Assembly (NCBI GenBank): GCA_944470555.2
Contig: OX104134.1
Span: forward strand, 75,696,678-75,760,677
Direction: 5' to 3'
DNA: 64,000 bases
Source of the DNA: Heterobilharzia americana
Taxonomy: Eukaryota > Platyhelminthes > Trematoda > Strigeidida > Schistosomatidae
The notes beneath the pieces were generated by a model, which was given only the letters and a program-made list of their open reading frames with translations, was not told the origin of the DNA and searched no databases. This document shows, piece after piece, positions 33,117 to 45,037 of the stretch. The translations under genes and the position numbers were made by a program. The first letter of the stretch is position 1, and the number at the start of each line of letters is the position of its first letter.

Positions 33117-34871
33117 ACAGATGAGGGAGGATGTCGAAGCCAACATGGGAAAAGCAAGACAGGCCTTCAATAATCTGAAGTAATCAGTGTGGAGATCTAC
33201 TACACTACACTACACTACACTACACTACACTACACTACACTACACTACACTCAGCATAAAGCGTGAATAAGATCCCGATTTTAAACATTAACTCAGTCAA
33301 GTCAGTGCTTCCATGTGATGGTTGAGAGACTCGGCACATTATGAACAGCATTTCCAACAAACTACAGATATACATCATCAACAGCTGCCGCCTACGCTCA
33401 CTCAATACTGAAGATCAGATGGCCAGAATAATAAGAATAAGCAAGAAGGAACTCACTCTGATCGGGTAATGAACCAACCAAGGACTTATCATACAACAAA
33501 TATGCAATGGAAGAGAGTGGAGATGGATTGGCTTGGGCATACACTGAGGAGACTGATTGGGGATATCACGTACCAGACCAGGCTGTTGAGTGGAATCCAA
33601 ATGAGAAACGTTGAGTTAGGTGTCGTAGACGAGGGTGATATGGAGGAGATTGTGTGAGGAAGAAATGGAGGTTTGTGGGGATTGGTGGAGCGAGGTTGAG
33701 CAGACTGCAGAGGAGAGAGTTCAATGGAGATTTGTTACTGAATCTATATGTTCTACTAGGACCCAAAGTAAAAGTAAAGTAAATAAATTTTCTACCAGAT
33801 TCTACTTTGAGTTTTTTGTTTATCTGCGTTTCTACCTGACACCCTGTCGGTCTGTTCATCGATTCGGTTATTGTGCTAATTTATCACTTGCATGAAAAAT
33901 ATCTTGTTACTAAGTCATCCGGTCAACCTTTAACCTCTTCAAGTCATCCAGTTGGAGGAATAGAGCATTGATAGTTTTTCTTATGTCCTAGGAGTAATAT
34001 AAATCGAATAGCTTATCTCAATACCTTCAGTTGATGGTGTATGTTTTGGTTGTCTACTCTAAATTTGATTGATTTTGTATCATTTTTGTCTCTTCCTTCT
34101 TGATTTATCTTAATATTGGTTTGTGTTAGCTGAAGAGAAATTCGATATTTCCTCATAAAGCTAAGTTTTCCTGACTATTTCAAGTCTATATATAAGAGAC
34201 AAGTGTTATTATTTGAGACTATGGATTAACTGAAAATGAATATGTTGTGCTCAGCCTGTTTTTGCATTGAATGTGCCTTACAATTGCATGGTACGACCCA
34301 TACGAACTCAACTTAATTACTTACAACAGACTGCTTGCCACGATTTCATTAGAAGTATTAGTCAATGTTTCATTTCGGTCAGCACTCAGGATTAGACAAC
34401 ATGAAATTGGTTGCCCTACATTGACCTGTCAATGTATCTAATCCAGTCCTGTGTAGGTCAGTCGCGTCCCGAATATCTGTGGTAACATCGCTGACCACAG
34501 CAATGGGTGGCGCTGGTTCGAATCCTAGGGGGAACATCACGTCCTCCAAGTAGTAAATACGCCCAATTGACGATTTCCAACAACCAACCAATGTGGAGGA
34601 TTTCGCTCTGAAAATAGCAACTGGCTAGCAGTTGTTGGCAGACCCTTTATAACTAATTTCAGCCCCAAGAAAGCACAGACAAAACTGACATTTACATTCT
34701 GATTTGAAGATGATTTTCACCGGGAACTGTATGGTATTTAGTAGGAATTTTGTTGAAACAGTGAAGTGTTGTCACCAACCATACATTTGACAAGAAACTC
34801 AATTGATCTTTCTCTCTTCCACTCCATCTAGTATTACTAACGAAACTTACAGACTGTTAACAATTCATTTC
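33117..34871 (-). repeat. Right arm of the 1.75-kb inverted repeat
   Basis: Reverse complement of 26756-28503. The outer end is placed at caattcatttc (34861-34871) and the inner end at cagatgagg (33117). Beyond both ends the two sides are unrelated. A tRNA-like piece (gcgctggttcgaatccta, 34507-34526) lies in the flank part of both arms. Confidence 0.95.
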
Positions 34872-35544
34872 TCCAACGTGGAGATCAGAAAAGCAGTGTC
34901 AGTAGGCTAGGTGATGAACAAACTAGGTGGCATCGAGTAGTCACACTCCGGAATGACAGCAAACTACTAATTTACTTCAGTAGTATGGAAACTCACTTTC
35001 TGCTCCAATAGGTATTTGTCGTCTAAAAACTATTTTCACACTCAAAGCGTCAGCTGTTTCTCTAGTGGACAATCTGTTCAATGATGCATGTAAATGAAAA
35101 CCTGAAACTTGAATTAAATTGAGAGGTTAAGTGTGATAATTTGCCTACTTGTCTAATCATAATATTAATTATTATTGCCATCATTATTATTTATTCGTGA
35201 TCTTTACACATTTTTGAAAGTTTATATAAGTTTTCCTGTTTTAAACAAGTCCTTAAAGTGTTTAGTTTTCCTGCTTTCTTCCGCTTACAGATAACAATTT
35301 ACTGTCCATTAGAATTATTCTAAATTTGCTTCGTTTGTTCACTTTTCTTCTGCCTACCTCCAACCTTAAGCAAAATCTCCAGCGTTATCACCACCTACCC
35401 TAGCTCTTTCTTCACGCACCTTAATCTGGTTAACTTTTTTGGTCATCCACCCTTTAAAATGAATTCAATCCTTACTGAACATGAGACAAAGAACAATTAT
35501 GAACGAACGAAAGCTTCATAGGACATTTTCGTTTAATATAACCA
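34872..35544. other. Non-coding, nothing recognised
   Basis: AT-rich sequence after the palindrome; no motif recognised. Confidence 0.4.
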
Positions 35545-35720
35545 TTGATACTGGGTGATGACTGGAGATGAAATGGAGATCTGGACCACGGCAGGGTTCG
35601 AACCAGCCACTTCTGGTTACCGGACCGGTGCACTGCTAACTAAGTTATGAGATTCGACTAATGACTCTACACTCTAATTTCAATCTAGTGTGGAAATTTC
35701 CATCATTACAAGTCTCGGTG
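35545..35720 (-). repeat. SINE-like repeat, family S2
   Basis: The + strand reads gatactgggtgatgactggag, gcagggttcgaaccagcc (reverse of the B-box), then ctaactaagttatgaga (reverse of an A-box). It shares its plan with 53365-53560. Confidence 0.65.
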
Positions 35721-38340
35721 ATAATTGTCACCAGTTGATTTCGAGGAGTAGTTGAGACGCAACCCACTAAATAGACTAAACACGTAAACCTAACTGTAAC
35801 TCACTGCCATGTTGAAATTGGGCATCGTAGAAGTAAACCAGAAGTCTATAGATTGTTGAATCCTCACCCTACTCCCTAGCTACGAACAGTAAGAAATTTA
35901 AGCCCTCTTTAAGAATTATATGATTTTGTGCTCAGTGCAAAAAGTACGGATAAATTACTTGTTCTGCCACTGTCCGCATTAGGCCGATGAAATCTTTTTT
36001 AAATAAAAAGATCCTAGAAATGTAAACACTATCTTTTAACAGTTAGCTTGAACCGGACTGTCAACATGGAATGTTGTCTTCACTGACTTTCTTTACTCAC
36101 TACACAAACGGAAGTATCGAAAGATATCAACCAGTGAATTTCAACCCATCAGCTAGGCGTAATTACGACCATGAAAACTATGGATTCTATCCTAGAAAGA
36201 AAAGAGAGGGAATACTCTTAATGGGCCCTCTTGGAAGTAGTTTTTGAAGTAATCCCTTTTTCGACAGACTATTGTAAATGATAGTTTATCATCATTACTT
36301 TTGTCATCTCCACAGCCTATTCACTGAACTTTTTCAAATTAATCTTTTTAGTCAGGGTTTGGAGATGGAAAAGTGTGTTCACAAAATCCTTTGACCTCTA
36401 AGAATATAATTCCAGTTACGTAGGTGATAAATTGTAACTAGCTCAGGATAAACTTGTTTTGTGTAGTACGTCAACCTATTTTTGTGTTCTTGATTAGTAA
36501 TAGAAGGTTTCACTTCATAAACAATTTTAACTCGATTATCCATCAAGGAACACAGATGCTAAATGGCCAGTTGAGTTGGTTTTCATCTGAATACGTCATG
36601 AAGATAAAACAAATAGAGTCCAGCCGATCAGCTTTCACTGGGATGGACCAAGAAACCTAACGTTGGTCCTCCTAATTCTGTTACTGTGGAAAGTGGATTC
36701 AGGAAATTGGTCCCACTTGGATAGCGAACAGCCCCTGCTAACTTGAGCTAAGAGGTTCAAAATGTAGACGAAACTACAATTCCAGGTGATTGTCCACAAC
36801 CATCTAATGTCTCATGAAGGTCATTTGTGGTCCCCAAGTGGCAACTGAAATAATTTTTTCGGTAGCTGACATTACATAAACAACCATCGATAACGAAAAG
36901 GTAAGCAAGTATACAGGAAAACTAACGGAGAGCTATGTACAAAAGGGTATCAGTTTGTGTCACCGCAGTAGGAGAACAGTAGAGACTGCTGATTAGTCTG
37001 ATCGGGATTCGACAGGTAGTCGGATATCTGACAGGCGATAAAGATAGAGTAAGTTGACGAAGGCCAAGTCTACGTGTGTATTCAGACCTAGTTTTATCAA
37101 CGACTAGCTTAGTGGGCTAGTCTAGCCTGTTAAGAAGCTATGAACGTTCATTTTATACTACTTTAGAGTTAGTCTAAGCGCATACCTTCAAAATGAAAAG
37201 TTGGAATGATGATATTCCAGTATAGTGACAGCTAAACCACCAAGTTAAGTTCACTAAGTGGATATATTTCTTTTTACCTTCCTCTATCCTCCACTTAACT
37301 CTAGTCATTCACAGATGAAAATTTCATCATAACTTATAGTAAATTACACGCTCAATTAATTTTGCAGGTGAATAGACAATACTGTAACAAAAAAAGACTT
37401 CCGAATGAAATCATTTATATTCTTTAGTGAAATGAGGGTATTGAACAGAAAATCAGAAAAAATTTATTAATAATGGTAGCCACTAAAGTGAAGCTGATTT
37501 AGTTTAACCCAAAGAAGAAAATCAAAATGAAGAATAAGCGTTGAATAACTTCACTCTGTTCACCTGATGATCATTGAGTTTGACATCATATACGCAGGAG
37601 GATAGAAGATTAAAAGTTGTGCTATATTGCAGTCATATCATGATAACAATAAAATAATAACAAAAGAAACTTCTCAAGAACATTAAGTTGGCCATTTCTA
37701 TTGAAAAATATATTGTACAATAAAGGTAGAGGTTGCACATGTCAACTTTCGTCACACCAACCTGTTTCACGATGGTGGATGATGTTTATCGGTGCTTTTA
37801 TAGTTATTTACGAGTAGTGAATTATCAGATAAGCTGTGCTAAGTGTGGATGAAGGGAGAAAAGGTTTTAAAAAGATAATAGTTCACAACCTGATCATATT
37901 TAATACCATGCATAACTTTAACTGAATGTAGTAATTTAAACAATTCAGAAGAAGCATGAAACACAGGTAAGATGCTTTCATTTCATTACCTGAGCCTAAA
38001 TGCATCCTATCAAAGTTAACCTTTTTCAGTGTTTAAGCATGAAGATTGGTATTATCGGTGAAGGACTGCACGTAGATAAATAGGTTTGGTAGAGGGAAGA
38101 ATATCATTACTTCAGTATATCCATGATCTTCAAAAACTAATCTGTAAGTTGTTACGCTACAGTCATCAACTCTAATGTGAATTCAAGGTACTTAACGACC
38201 TTGATTCTTTAGCGGGTGTGAATACAAAACTATTGTAAACAGTTGACTAATCGTTTGATAATATCGTCAGGCTGGCTGAAATCTTTTTAAAGGTTATTTC
38301 ATCCTGAATCGAAGTCAGTCAGAGGATTGTTGCAAACGTG
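35721..38340. other. Non-coding, nothing recognised
   Basis: Long AT-rich tract. The short frame 36454-36660 and a possible 28-base micro-exon near 38116-38143 are not convincing. A stretch near 36955-37100 has tRNA-like gatcgggattcgacagg but no clear second copy. Confidence 0.4.
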
Positions 38341-38344
38341 GAAT

Positions 38345-38540
38345 CAGTGGACAGCTATTTCATACTAGTTTTGAACTCCCCAGCAGTGCACGGTTACAAT
38401 CAAGTGAGAGATTATACCTATAATCATCTGGTCTCACAAGGAGCACGTTACCACCCATTTGTAAGATCAGAATCCAACTCCACCTGGTGGTATTCGTCCA
38501 TACGACCGAGTTGTGGCCTTTAGTTAGAGCCACTCGAAGT
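38345..38540 (-). repeat. S6 repeat
   Basis: cagctatttcatactagttt then ccagcagtgcacg parallels 12425-12465 and 46470-46510. Degraded; a possible B-box is gatcagaatccaac. The overlapping minus-strand frame (38360-38719) is a by-product of the repeat. Confidence 0.5.
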
Positions 38541-39589
38541 TCATATCGAAGAAAGTTGTGGGCATTGTATTCATTCTGAAGGTTTGGGCTGAACTGATTG
38601 ATTTCCCAGGGGGCTTTATCATGGATCCAAATCAACCAACTCAGTGGCTGATTTGTAACTAATTCACTATGAGACCTAATGTACCAGACTGGAACAGAAC
38701 AGTTGTTCAACCTCCCCACCAGGTCTACAGGGGTTACCTGGATGATGGCAATTAAAGATGAAAACTTCTTTGTAACCAGTCAGTTTCCCAGGAACTTGTG
38801 AATTGGAATTTTCCTGTTTGAATTTGTGGTAATGAAAAATTCTAATCTGCACAGTGAACTTGTTTGCCTTGACCTGTTTCCGTGATCATCACCAGAAATC
38901 TTGATCCTGTTGTCGATAACTGTAGATAAATAAGTTAGACCGTCAAATCACAACTGCTCAGCACCAGGAAACTAAGCTAGAGAAGTTAGTCAAAAAAGAC
39001 AGAGTCATTGTCATTATCTACCATGGATTCAAACTGGATTTAATGATTAGGATATCTTTGGAACTCCTACTACAAATGATTTCAACATGCATGTCACTAT
39101 CAACAGAGCAATTATTTATTGAAATGTGCACCATCAACTAATCCCGGGTTACTCAGTTAGATACAGGAGACCAGTTTCACCAGTGTCAAGCAAAAATTGT
39201 GTGAACATGGTTTTATGATCAAGCGATAATGAATGTTGTTTGCATTATCAGTTAAAGTTTGTGGATTGTAACCAATAGGCTAACTAGCTAAATGTTTCAA
39301 ATCCTTTAAATGATGAATTGACTCAGAGTAGGTTACCACTGAAAAATAATAGTATACTGTACAGGTATTTCGTTCTAGCTGAAGACTACTCAGTAACGTA
39401 CACCTTCGACCCATAACCAAGCTTAGAAATACCCTTCTTATCCACCAAAAATTATCAGCAAGAAGTACTTCTGGTTTTAGAGGAAACTGGCTCTTGTATT
39501 GTGTGACTGAACACTGGAGACTTTCTCCCCACCAACTCATTTCACTTTGGGCTACAGCCACTCCTTTACCTAACAGGATGTTGTTATTG

Positions 39590-39780
39590 TTAGAAGTTAG
39601 GTGTCTTGGCTAGGTCTTGAACTTAGCTAGGTCTGGTGCTCGTAGACGCTCATCAGTGAGGTGTGTCTACAACCATAAGCAAACCCGTACCCCCTTGGTG
39701 ATTTGAACCCGCCTCACTCACTTCTGAAGCCAGAGACTTTAACATTATGCTATTCGGGTCACAACTGATCCTTCATTAAA
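39590..39780 (-). repeat. SINE-like repeat, family S3
   Basis: The minus strand carries ccgaatagcataatgtt (A-box area) and ggcgggttcaaatcacc, a near-perfect B-box, followed by gtgtagacacacctcactgatg. A partial second copy is at 52995-53110. Confidence 0.65.
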
Positions 39781-41411
39781 GTGATTTATGTCGACTAATT
39801 AGTTACCAGCAGATAACCTATTTAACTGTATAGTCCTTAGTCCGGAGCAGCAACTGATGGAGTTTGCAATATGATCATTGAGCTAAGCAATACAACACTG
39901 CGGTTCATTCTGTTTTGGTATTAAATATTAACAGTCAAACAGCACAAAGCCATGCACCTAGGTTCGGAGCTTGTTGGCACTCATCCCTAAGGGGTTAGAG
40001 CAACTATTGTTTCTTCAGTGAAATTTCTATAATCGTATGAAAAAATCCGTATCATACAGTGTTAACTTGACTTTCGGACGGTCATTACACGGGTCGAACC
40101 TGAATTGCAACGTCAGCAGAGTCGTTCATTCGAGTTTTTAAAAATAGCCTCTTGAGACTTAAATGTTCAAACGTTAACATATTCCTGTATATAACGAAGC
40201 AACTATTCAACCATCGCTTATTTCCCCTTGGCGTTCAGGAAACTTATGAAATAAAACCGCGTAAAGACATAAAACAGGAGCAACGAGTAGTTAGGTTAAA
40301 GCACTCTTGTCAGTGGTTTTCCTGAGGTGTTTACTAAATCCGGTGTCTGAAAACAGTCTGTTTACTGATTTACCTGTTAAAAGGATGTTGGCCTGCAGTG
40401 ACAGATATCTCCGACTACAATAAGTATCTTTAATTTCTTCAGCTGAAATGGCAATTTATCATAAAACTTGCTGAGGGAAAAAGGTGAGACAAAGTTATAA
40501 CATTCCTCTATCTTAAGGTGAAAATTATTGATAAAATATTTTCATAATTCCACTTAAAAAATTCACTTTAAAACATGAAAATTTTGTTGAAATAATATAA
40601 ATAAATAAATTATTATTTATTGTTATTATTTTATATAGAGAAGTCAGATTTCTTACCTAAATAGTTGGACATTAAAAGCATAGGCAAACACAAGCACACA
40701 TACACTAATGGATGAACGTGCACGGAACAAATGTGCATGTCAATACTCGAATATTTAACGTACATCATTTTGCCATCTTATACTAATAGTATTAGATAGC
40801 GTTTATTTTAATTGACAGCTGACGCTGAGGCACAGGATGGGGTGTGAAAATGTTTCAATTATGTGAAGCAATTGACAGTTGTCTAAACTAGAACTAACCG
40901 ACACACTTATTTGCGAATAGCTGTATTTATGCATGTATGTTTGTGAATAGAAATAAATGGACCGGGAAATTTTCAGATTGAAGATTTGTCTTGAAAACAT
41001 TCTACTCAGTTGACCATGTATCGTAAACACTTTTCACAGTATGAGGGAGTTCTTACACTGGATGAGTCGTGATGTCAAGTACACAACGAGTTCTTTGGCG
41101 GTAAAAAGTGAACATGAAATCTCTACTACTAACATCTGTATCCATCCATGAAGCGATGGGTATAAGGCCACTATGAGGTAAATTTAGTATGTTGGTAATA
41201 GTTCATGCAGGTAGCACTGTCGGAAGAAAATAACTGAAACACCCATACTTATAAGGATGTTTAAGCAAATGATTGACATCATTAAAGAATAAGCTGTATT
41301 TCCCCTAGTGAATTCTCACTCGATTTTTCTCCCAAATCTGTTATACAACTCTTAGACAACCAAGTAACCAGGGTATGCAAAAAGGGACTTCGGGGCATAG
41401 CAATGATAAAT
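39781..41411. other. Non-coding, nothing recognised
   Basis: AT-rich; no gene-like frame with splice borders and no recognised repeat. Confidence 0.4.
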
Positions 41412-41625
41412 AGTGTCTAGCATTGGAATCCAGGACGCACATTTCGTCCTATTTAAGACTCGTCAGCTGGATGTACCTACGCTCCAGTGAGTGATGTAGT
41501 TCCCACTGAGACCCGAACCCACTACTCAGTGCTTCAAACACCAAAGCGTCATTCACTAGGAAACTGGGGCACGGTAGCCACTTCTTGTGCAACGGGTATC
41601 AGTTGTTGTTTTGACACTTCCAACT
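41412..41625 (-). repeat. S1 SINE-like repeat
   Basis: Complete layout: tccaggacgcacatttcgtcc body, gagacccgaacccacta (reverse of the B-box), gccacttcttgtgcaacgg leader. Confidence 0.75.
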
Positions 41626-41629
41626 CCCC

Positions 41630-41830
41630 CACTGCATCTTTCCAAAAGATAGTGGCTGGCATACCTACACCCCTGTGAGTAGTAGTGTTCGGACTTTGCA
41701 CATATCGCTTCAGACAGCAAATACTTATTCAGTAAGTCGCTGAAGCACGACAGCTTCTTGTGCAACGGGTATCAATTACTATTTATCGTTACTTCCAATC
41801 TACCGAAACATCCACATAGGAGACCAAATG
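41630..41830 (-). repeat. S1 SINE-like repeat, tandem neighbour, degraded
   Basis: A second, more decayed copy directly after the first: tagtggctggcatacctac, gtgttcggactttgcac, then cttcttgtgcaacgggtatca. Confidence 0.6.
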
Positions 41831-41899
41831 CCCCCAGAGTTCAATCAATTCGATCCTGTATAACAAGAGGAAATTTCAAGTACCATTATTTAATAACTG

Positions 41900-42190
41900 A
41901 TACCTGTTGCACAACGGAAGGCTGTTGTGTATCAGTAACCCAATGGGTAAGACTTTGGTGCCTGAATCGATGGATGCAGGGTTCGGGCTTCAGTAGGAAC
42001 ATCATTACCCCCCGTATGCAGGTACATCCAGCTGACGAGCCCCAAACAGGATTAAACGTGCGTCCAAGATTTTACTGGCAGCCACCACTAAGTAAATACA
42101 GCACAATGAATAATCAGGAAATATTAAGGTATCGTCATAGGAGCCCATACACCAGCGTAGGTTTGTCAGTTCAATCCAATATAACAACAT
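41900..42190 (+). repeat. S1 SINE-like repeat, opposite orientation
   Basis: gataacctgttgcacaacgg-like leader, a B-box-like gcagggttcgggctt, tgacgagccccaaacagg, and the distal tail gaataatcaggaaatatt followed by cgtcataggagcccatac. The most complete tail of S1 in the window. Confidence 0.7.
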
Positions 42191-42589
42191 GAAATTATAA
42201 GCAACAATAAATAAGATAAACACAGTTTATCATCGTGATTACTCTTAAAAGATGTCTACCTACTTACTTAACTGTCGTTGTTTTACAGAGAAACAAAGAT
42301 TCAAGCTTCGATTGGATAAAAGATGCACACAATAGACTGTGCTTGTTAGAAATGTGTTTTGAATGAACTTAGCTTATAGTTAGTAATTTCATATCCAAAG
42401 TTTAATATAAGTATTTCATGGTGTGAATCAATACACAAACAGTAACGCAGCTTTTTTGCTCACAATTTTCTTTTGCTCTGTCAACAAGAACTGTTCACCA
42501 CTTTGGTGTATAGTTGAAAGAATGACCATTGGTATCACGAAATTGAAATTTTAGGGAATATCGCTGTCTTAAGTTAGTCCCTTTTCAAG

Positions 42590-42830
42590 GTTGTGCTCAC
42601 CCTGCTTAATGTACAATGGTGATGCTTTTTTAAATGTCACAAACAAAAGAAACTCTTTTATACATGTGATAAAAATTACTCATGAGTTACAGAGTGAGAA
42701 AATAGAGTCACCTACATTGGATCGCGCAATAAAAATGAAACTAAATGGAGGCCTAGACACTAGTGTTTACAGAAAAAACCAACACATTTGTTTCAGTACG
42801 TAGACTTAAAGTGATCCCATCCTATATGTT
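42590..42830 (+). pseudogene. Possible PLE scrap
   Basis: The frame ends IKITHELQSEKIES then KMKLNGGLDTSVYRKNQ. This resembles the PLE segment after the palm (a THE-E stretch, then a basic strand with DGS..SVYRK). Short, with stops nearby; it could also be chance. Confidence 0.4.
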
Positions 42831-45037
42831 TCAGCAACTGGGTGAAATATTCAGTCAGTAAAACAAAATCTACGACAGGTAGTAAATATATAAGTAAATA
42901 CAGAAGCCTTATAACCGAATAGTTATTTTCATAAACTAACCCTTTTTAAATGGCTTGTAGAATTATACACTAACTATAATTAAGAACGTTTCATGGAGAT
43001 GGAAGCTACACTAATCGAATGCTTAACAAAATCTGCAGATTGTCTGTCTGTAGGAAGGGAAAATAGAATTCACTAGAAGAGTTAAAAATCTTTGAGATAG
43101 CATCAGAGTGACCAGTTTATTCCAAGAACTGTAGTGTTAAGAAGTAAAATTATGAGAGAATAAGTTATTTGTGTGTACACAAGTCTAACCTATATTTCTA
43201 CATTACTAAAGCTATTGCAATGAGAAGTAAACTTTTGCTCACGTGTGAAAACTTTTGGTATATCATGTCAACAGATTTCTTAGAATTGTTCGTCAACTGT
43301 CAACAAAATTTGTTGAGGAAATCTCGTGAATGAAGTGAGTTCCCCCTTGTCGAGGTATGTTGGGAGCTGCCGATATCTATGCTAGACAATCTTTCTCTGG
43401 ATGTAACCTACGTACTTAACTCCACAGCGGAAAGTAGATCGAAATATTTTTGTGGAAAGAGTAGAAGCAGCTGTCTACCCACCCTTCAATGAATGACAGT
43501 TTTAGGTAATTACAGAATGTTTGTTTCACAGCTGTCATCAATCATCTCGTTAACACTTCATTTATAATGTTCTTACCGAATTCCGAATAGAAAAGTAGAT
43601 TACTTTTCGTTGAGAAGTCAAAATTACGTCAAAAATCTGACCCTAGAACTTCTACAACCAATTTGACTTACTGTTTCTGAACTTAGTGTCTTGGATTGTA
43701 ATGTTGGAATGATTTACATTCCTGTATCATTTTTCTTCATAAGTTACACATACTTGAGTCAATGGTGGGCAGACTGGTGAACAACTATCTAAAATGCTAA
43801 TTGACTGCAGAAGTTCCTGAGACCAGTTAAGCATTCCTCGCCGTTATTATTATACAATATGTTTCACACATTTTCGTAATGATAACCAGTTGTCGTTACA
43901 GTCCCTGCTTATTAAAATCAATCTTATTAGTTCTAAAATAGGTATACTGATCGGTCCTGATCTAGGAATAAAGGAATCTGTTACAGAAGTTACTTTAAAC
44001 TGTCTGGTTTTCAGAGTTTTTTCAAATATCTTTTTGTGATGGGACGCAAGTTAAAATTTGTCCAAAGTCCTCGTTCCTTCACGCTGAACTGTACATGGAG
44101 GCTGTGTAGTTGCATAAGATAGTACTACTGAACAACTTCAGTAGTTAGAACCACTCAGGGTGATCTGTAGCATTTCTACAGCCAGGTCAGAGTGATCTAA
44201 ACACCGGACGGCTGTTTCGCTCGGTTAATGCTGAGCTCATAAGTGTGGTAACCGGATAAATTCACCTCATAGAGCTGAATTAGTTCAGATCGCCTGAATC
44301 CGGCTAGCTGACTTATGTGGACCGGTACTCCTAAAATAGGATGAACGATTTTCAAGTAGTTTACAATTGTACGGTCGACATCGACATTTCTCGCAGCTGA
44401 ATTGTTTTTCAACTGTCTAACAGTGGTGTCAACAGGGTTTTCCTTAGGAAACCACCAAGCCAGGATCACAAGGTGTTATCTCTGACACAAAAGTGTTACG
44501 TCAACGTGGACAATACAATTTTTAAATCACTTGTAAATTGTTTATTCTATTTTGTGTAATTGGCATGTTTAACTTCTAAGAATATGTGTTATTTTAAAAT
44601 GAGAATTTCTTCCCAAGCTAGTTTTTCAGTATTCAATACTTTGGTTCAGCCAATTACGAAATTCGGGAATTAACTCTAAATTTGGACAGCCAATCGGTGA
44701 ATCGTATTATCTGCTTTATTCGTATTCTGATTGGCTTTGGTTACTTTATCATCAGATTAGAAAGAAATTAGGTTTGTTTTGCAAAATTTTAAGGTAATCA
44801 TCTTTTTCTTCAAGTATCTTACTTTCTTCTCTACAGGAAATAAAATAGTTAGGTTAGAGGGAGAACAATGAAGTGTATAAGAACACGAATAAAAAAATTA
44901 GGCGCGAAATGTCAGCCAATCCACATGCGATTAGCTTATTTTATATGTAATAATATCTGTAATATGACCTAGATTATGCGAGAGTCAAGCTGTATTCTAT
45001 CCTAGTTTATAGAAAATAGAAATCTTTATTGTTTCAG
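42831..45037. other. Mostly non-coding; one odd minus-strand frame
   Basis: Nothing recognised for most of it. A 90-codon minus-strand frame at 44469-44197 sits in a patch richer in CG than its surroundings and begins with a tRNA-like ggcttggtggtttcc, so it is more likely part of an unclassified repeat than a gene. Confidence 0.35.

Larger units (their letters stand above)
30304..33764 (+). mobile_element. RTE-type non-LTR retrotransposon, near full length, dead (copy B)
   Basis: About 3.46 kb on the + strand. It starts at cgcatagattacaagttcat, the point where it and copy A begin to match, and ends at tctactagga near 33764, followed by an A/T-rich simple tail (aaagtaaaagtaaagtaaat). It has the same parts and largely the same frameshifts as copy A, but several simple repeats differ in length. 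Its last about 650 bp plus 1.1 kb of downstream flank form the right arm of the large inverted repeat. Confidence 0.9.
31560..33764 (+). pseudogene. RTE reverse transcriptase, degraded (copy B)
   Basis: Pieces: VKRSARKGRRHFHDTLTSEV (31570), RPPPPAPPTTRPD-like (31810), AAGPDGIPPEALKAEAETTT (31965), a KNWREIMLLSLST-like stretch (32150), SKILSRIILERLKD (32195), KLSDAFEVETG (32590), an expanded triplet run in place of the catalytic box (32800-32855), and the C-terminal EEEMEVCGDWWSEVEQTAEE (33665). Frames change repeatedly between pieces. No active protein. Confidence 0.82.

Noticed and set aside
38116..38143. 28-base micro-exon (YIHDLQKLI) between ttcag and gtaagt
   Set aside because: Schistosomes do have micro-exon genes, but one isolated 28-base piece with ordinary splice signals is expected by chance in this much AT-rich DNA.
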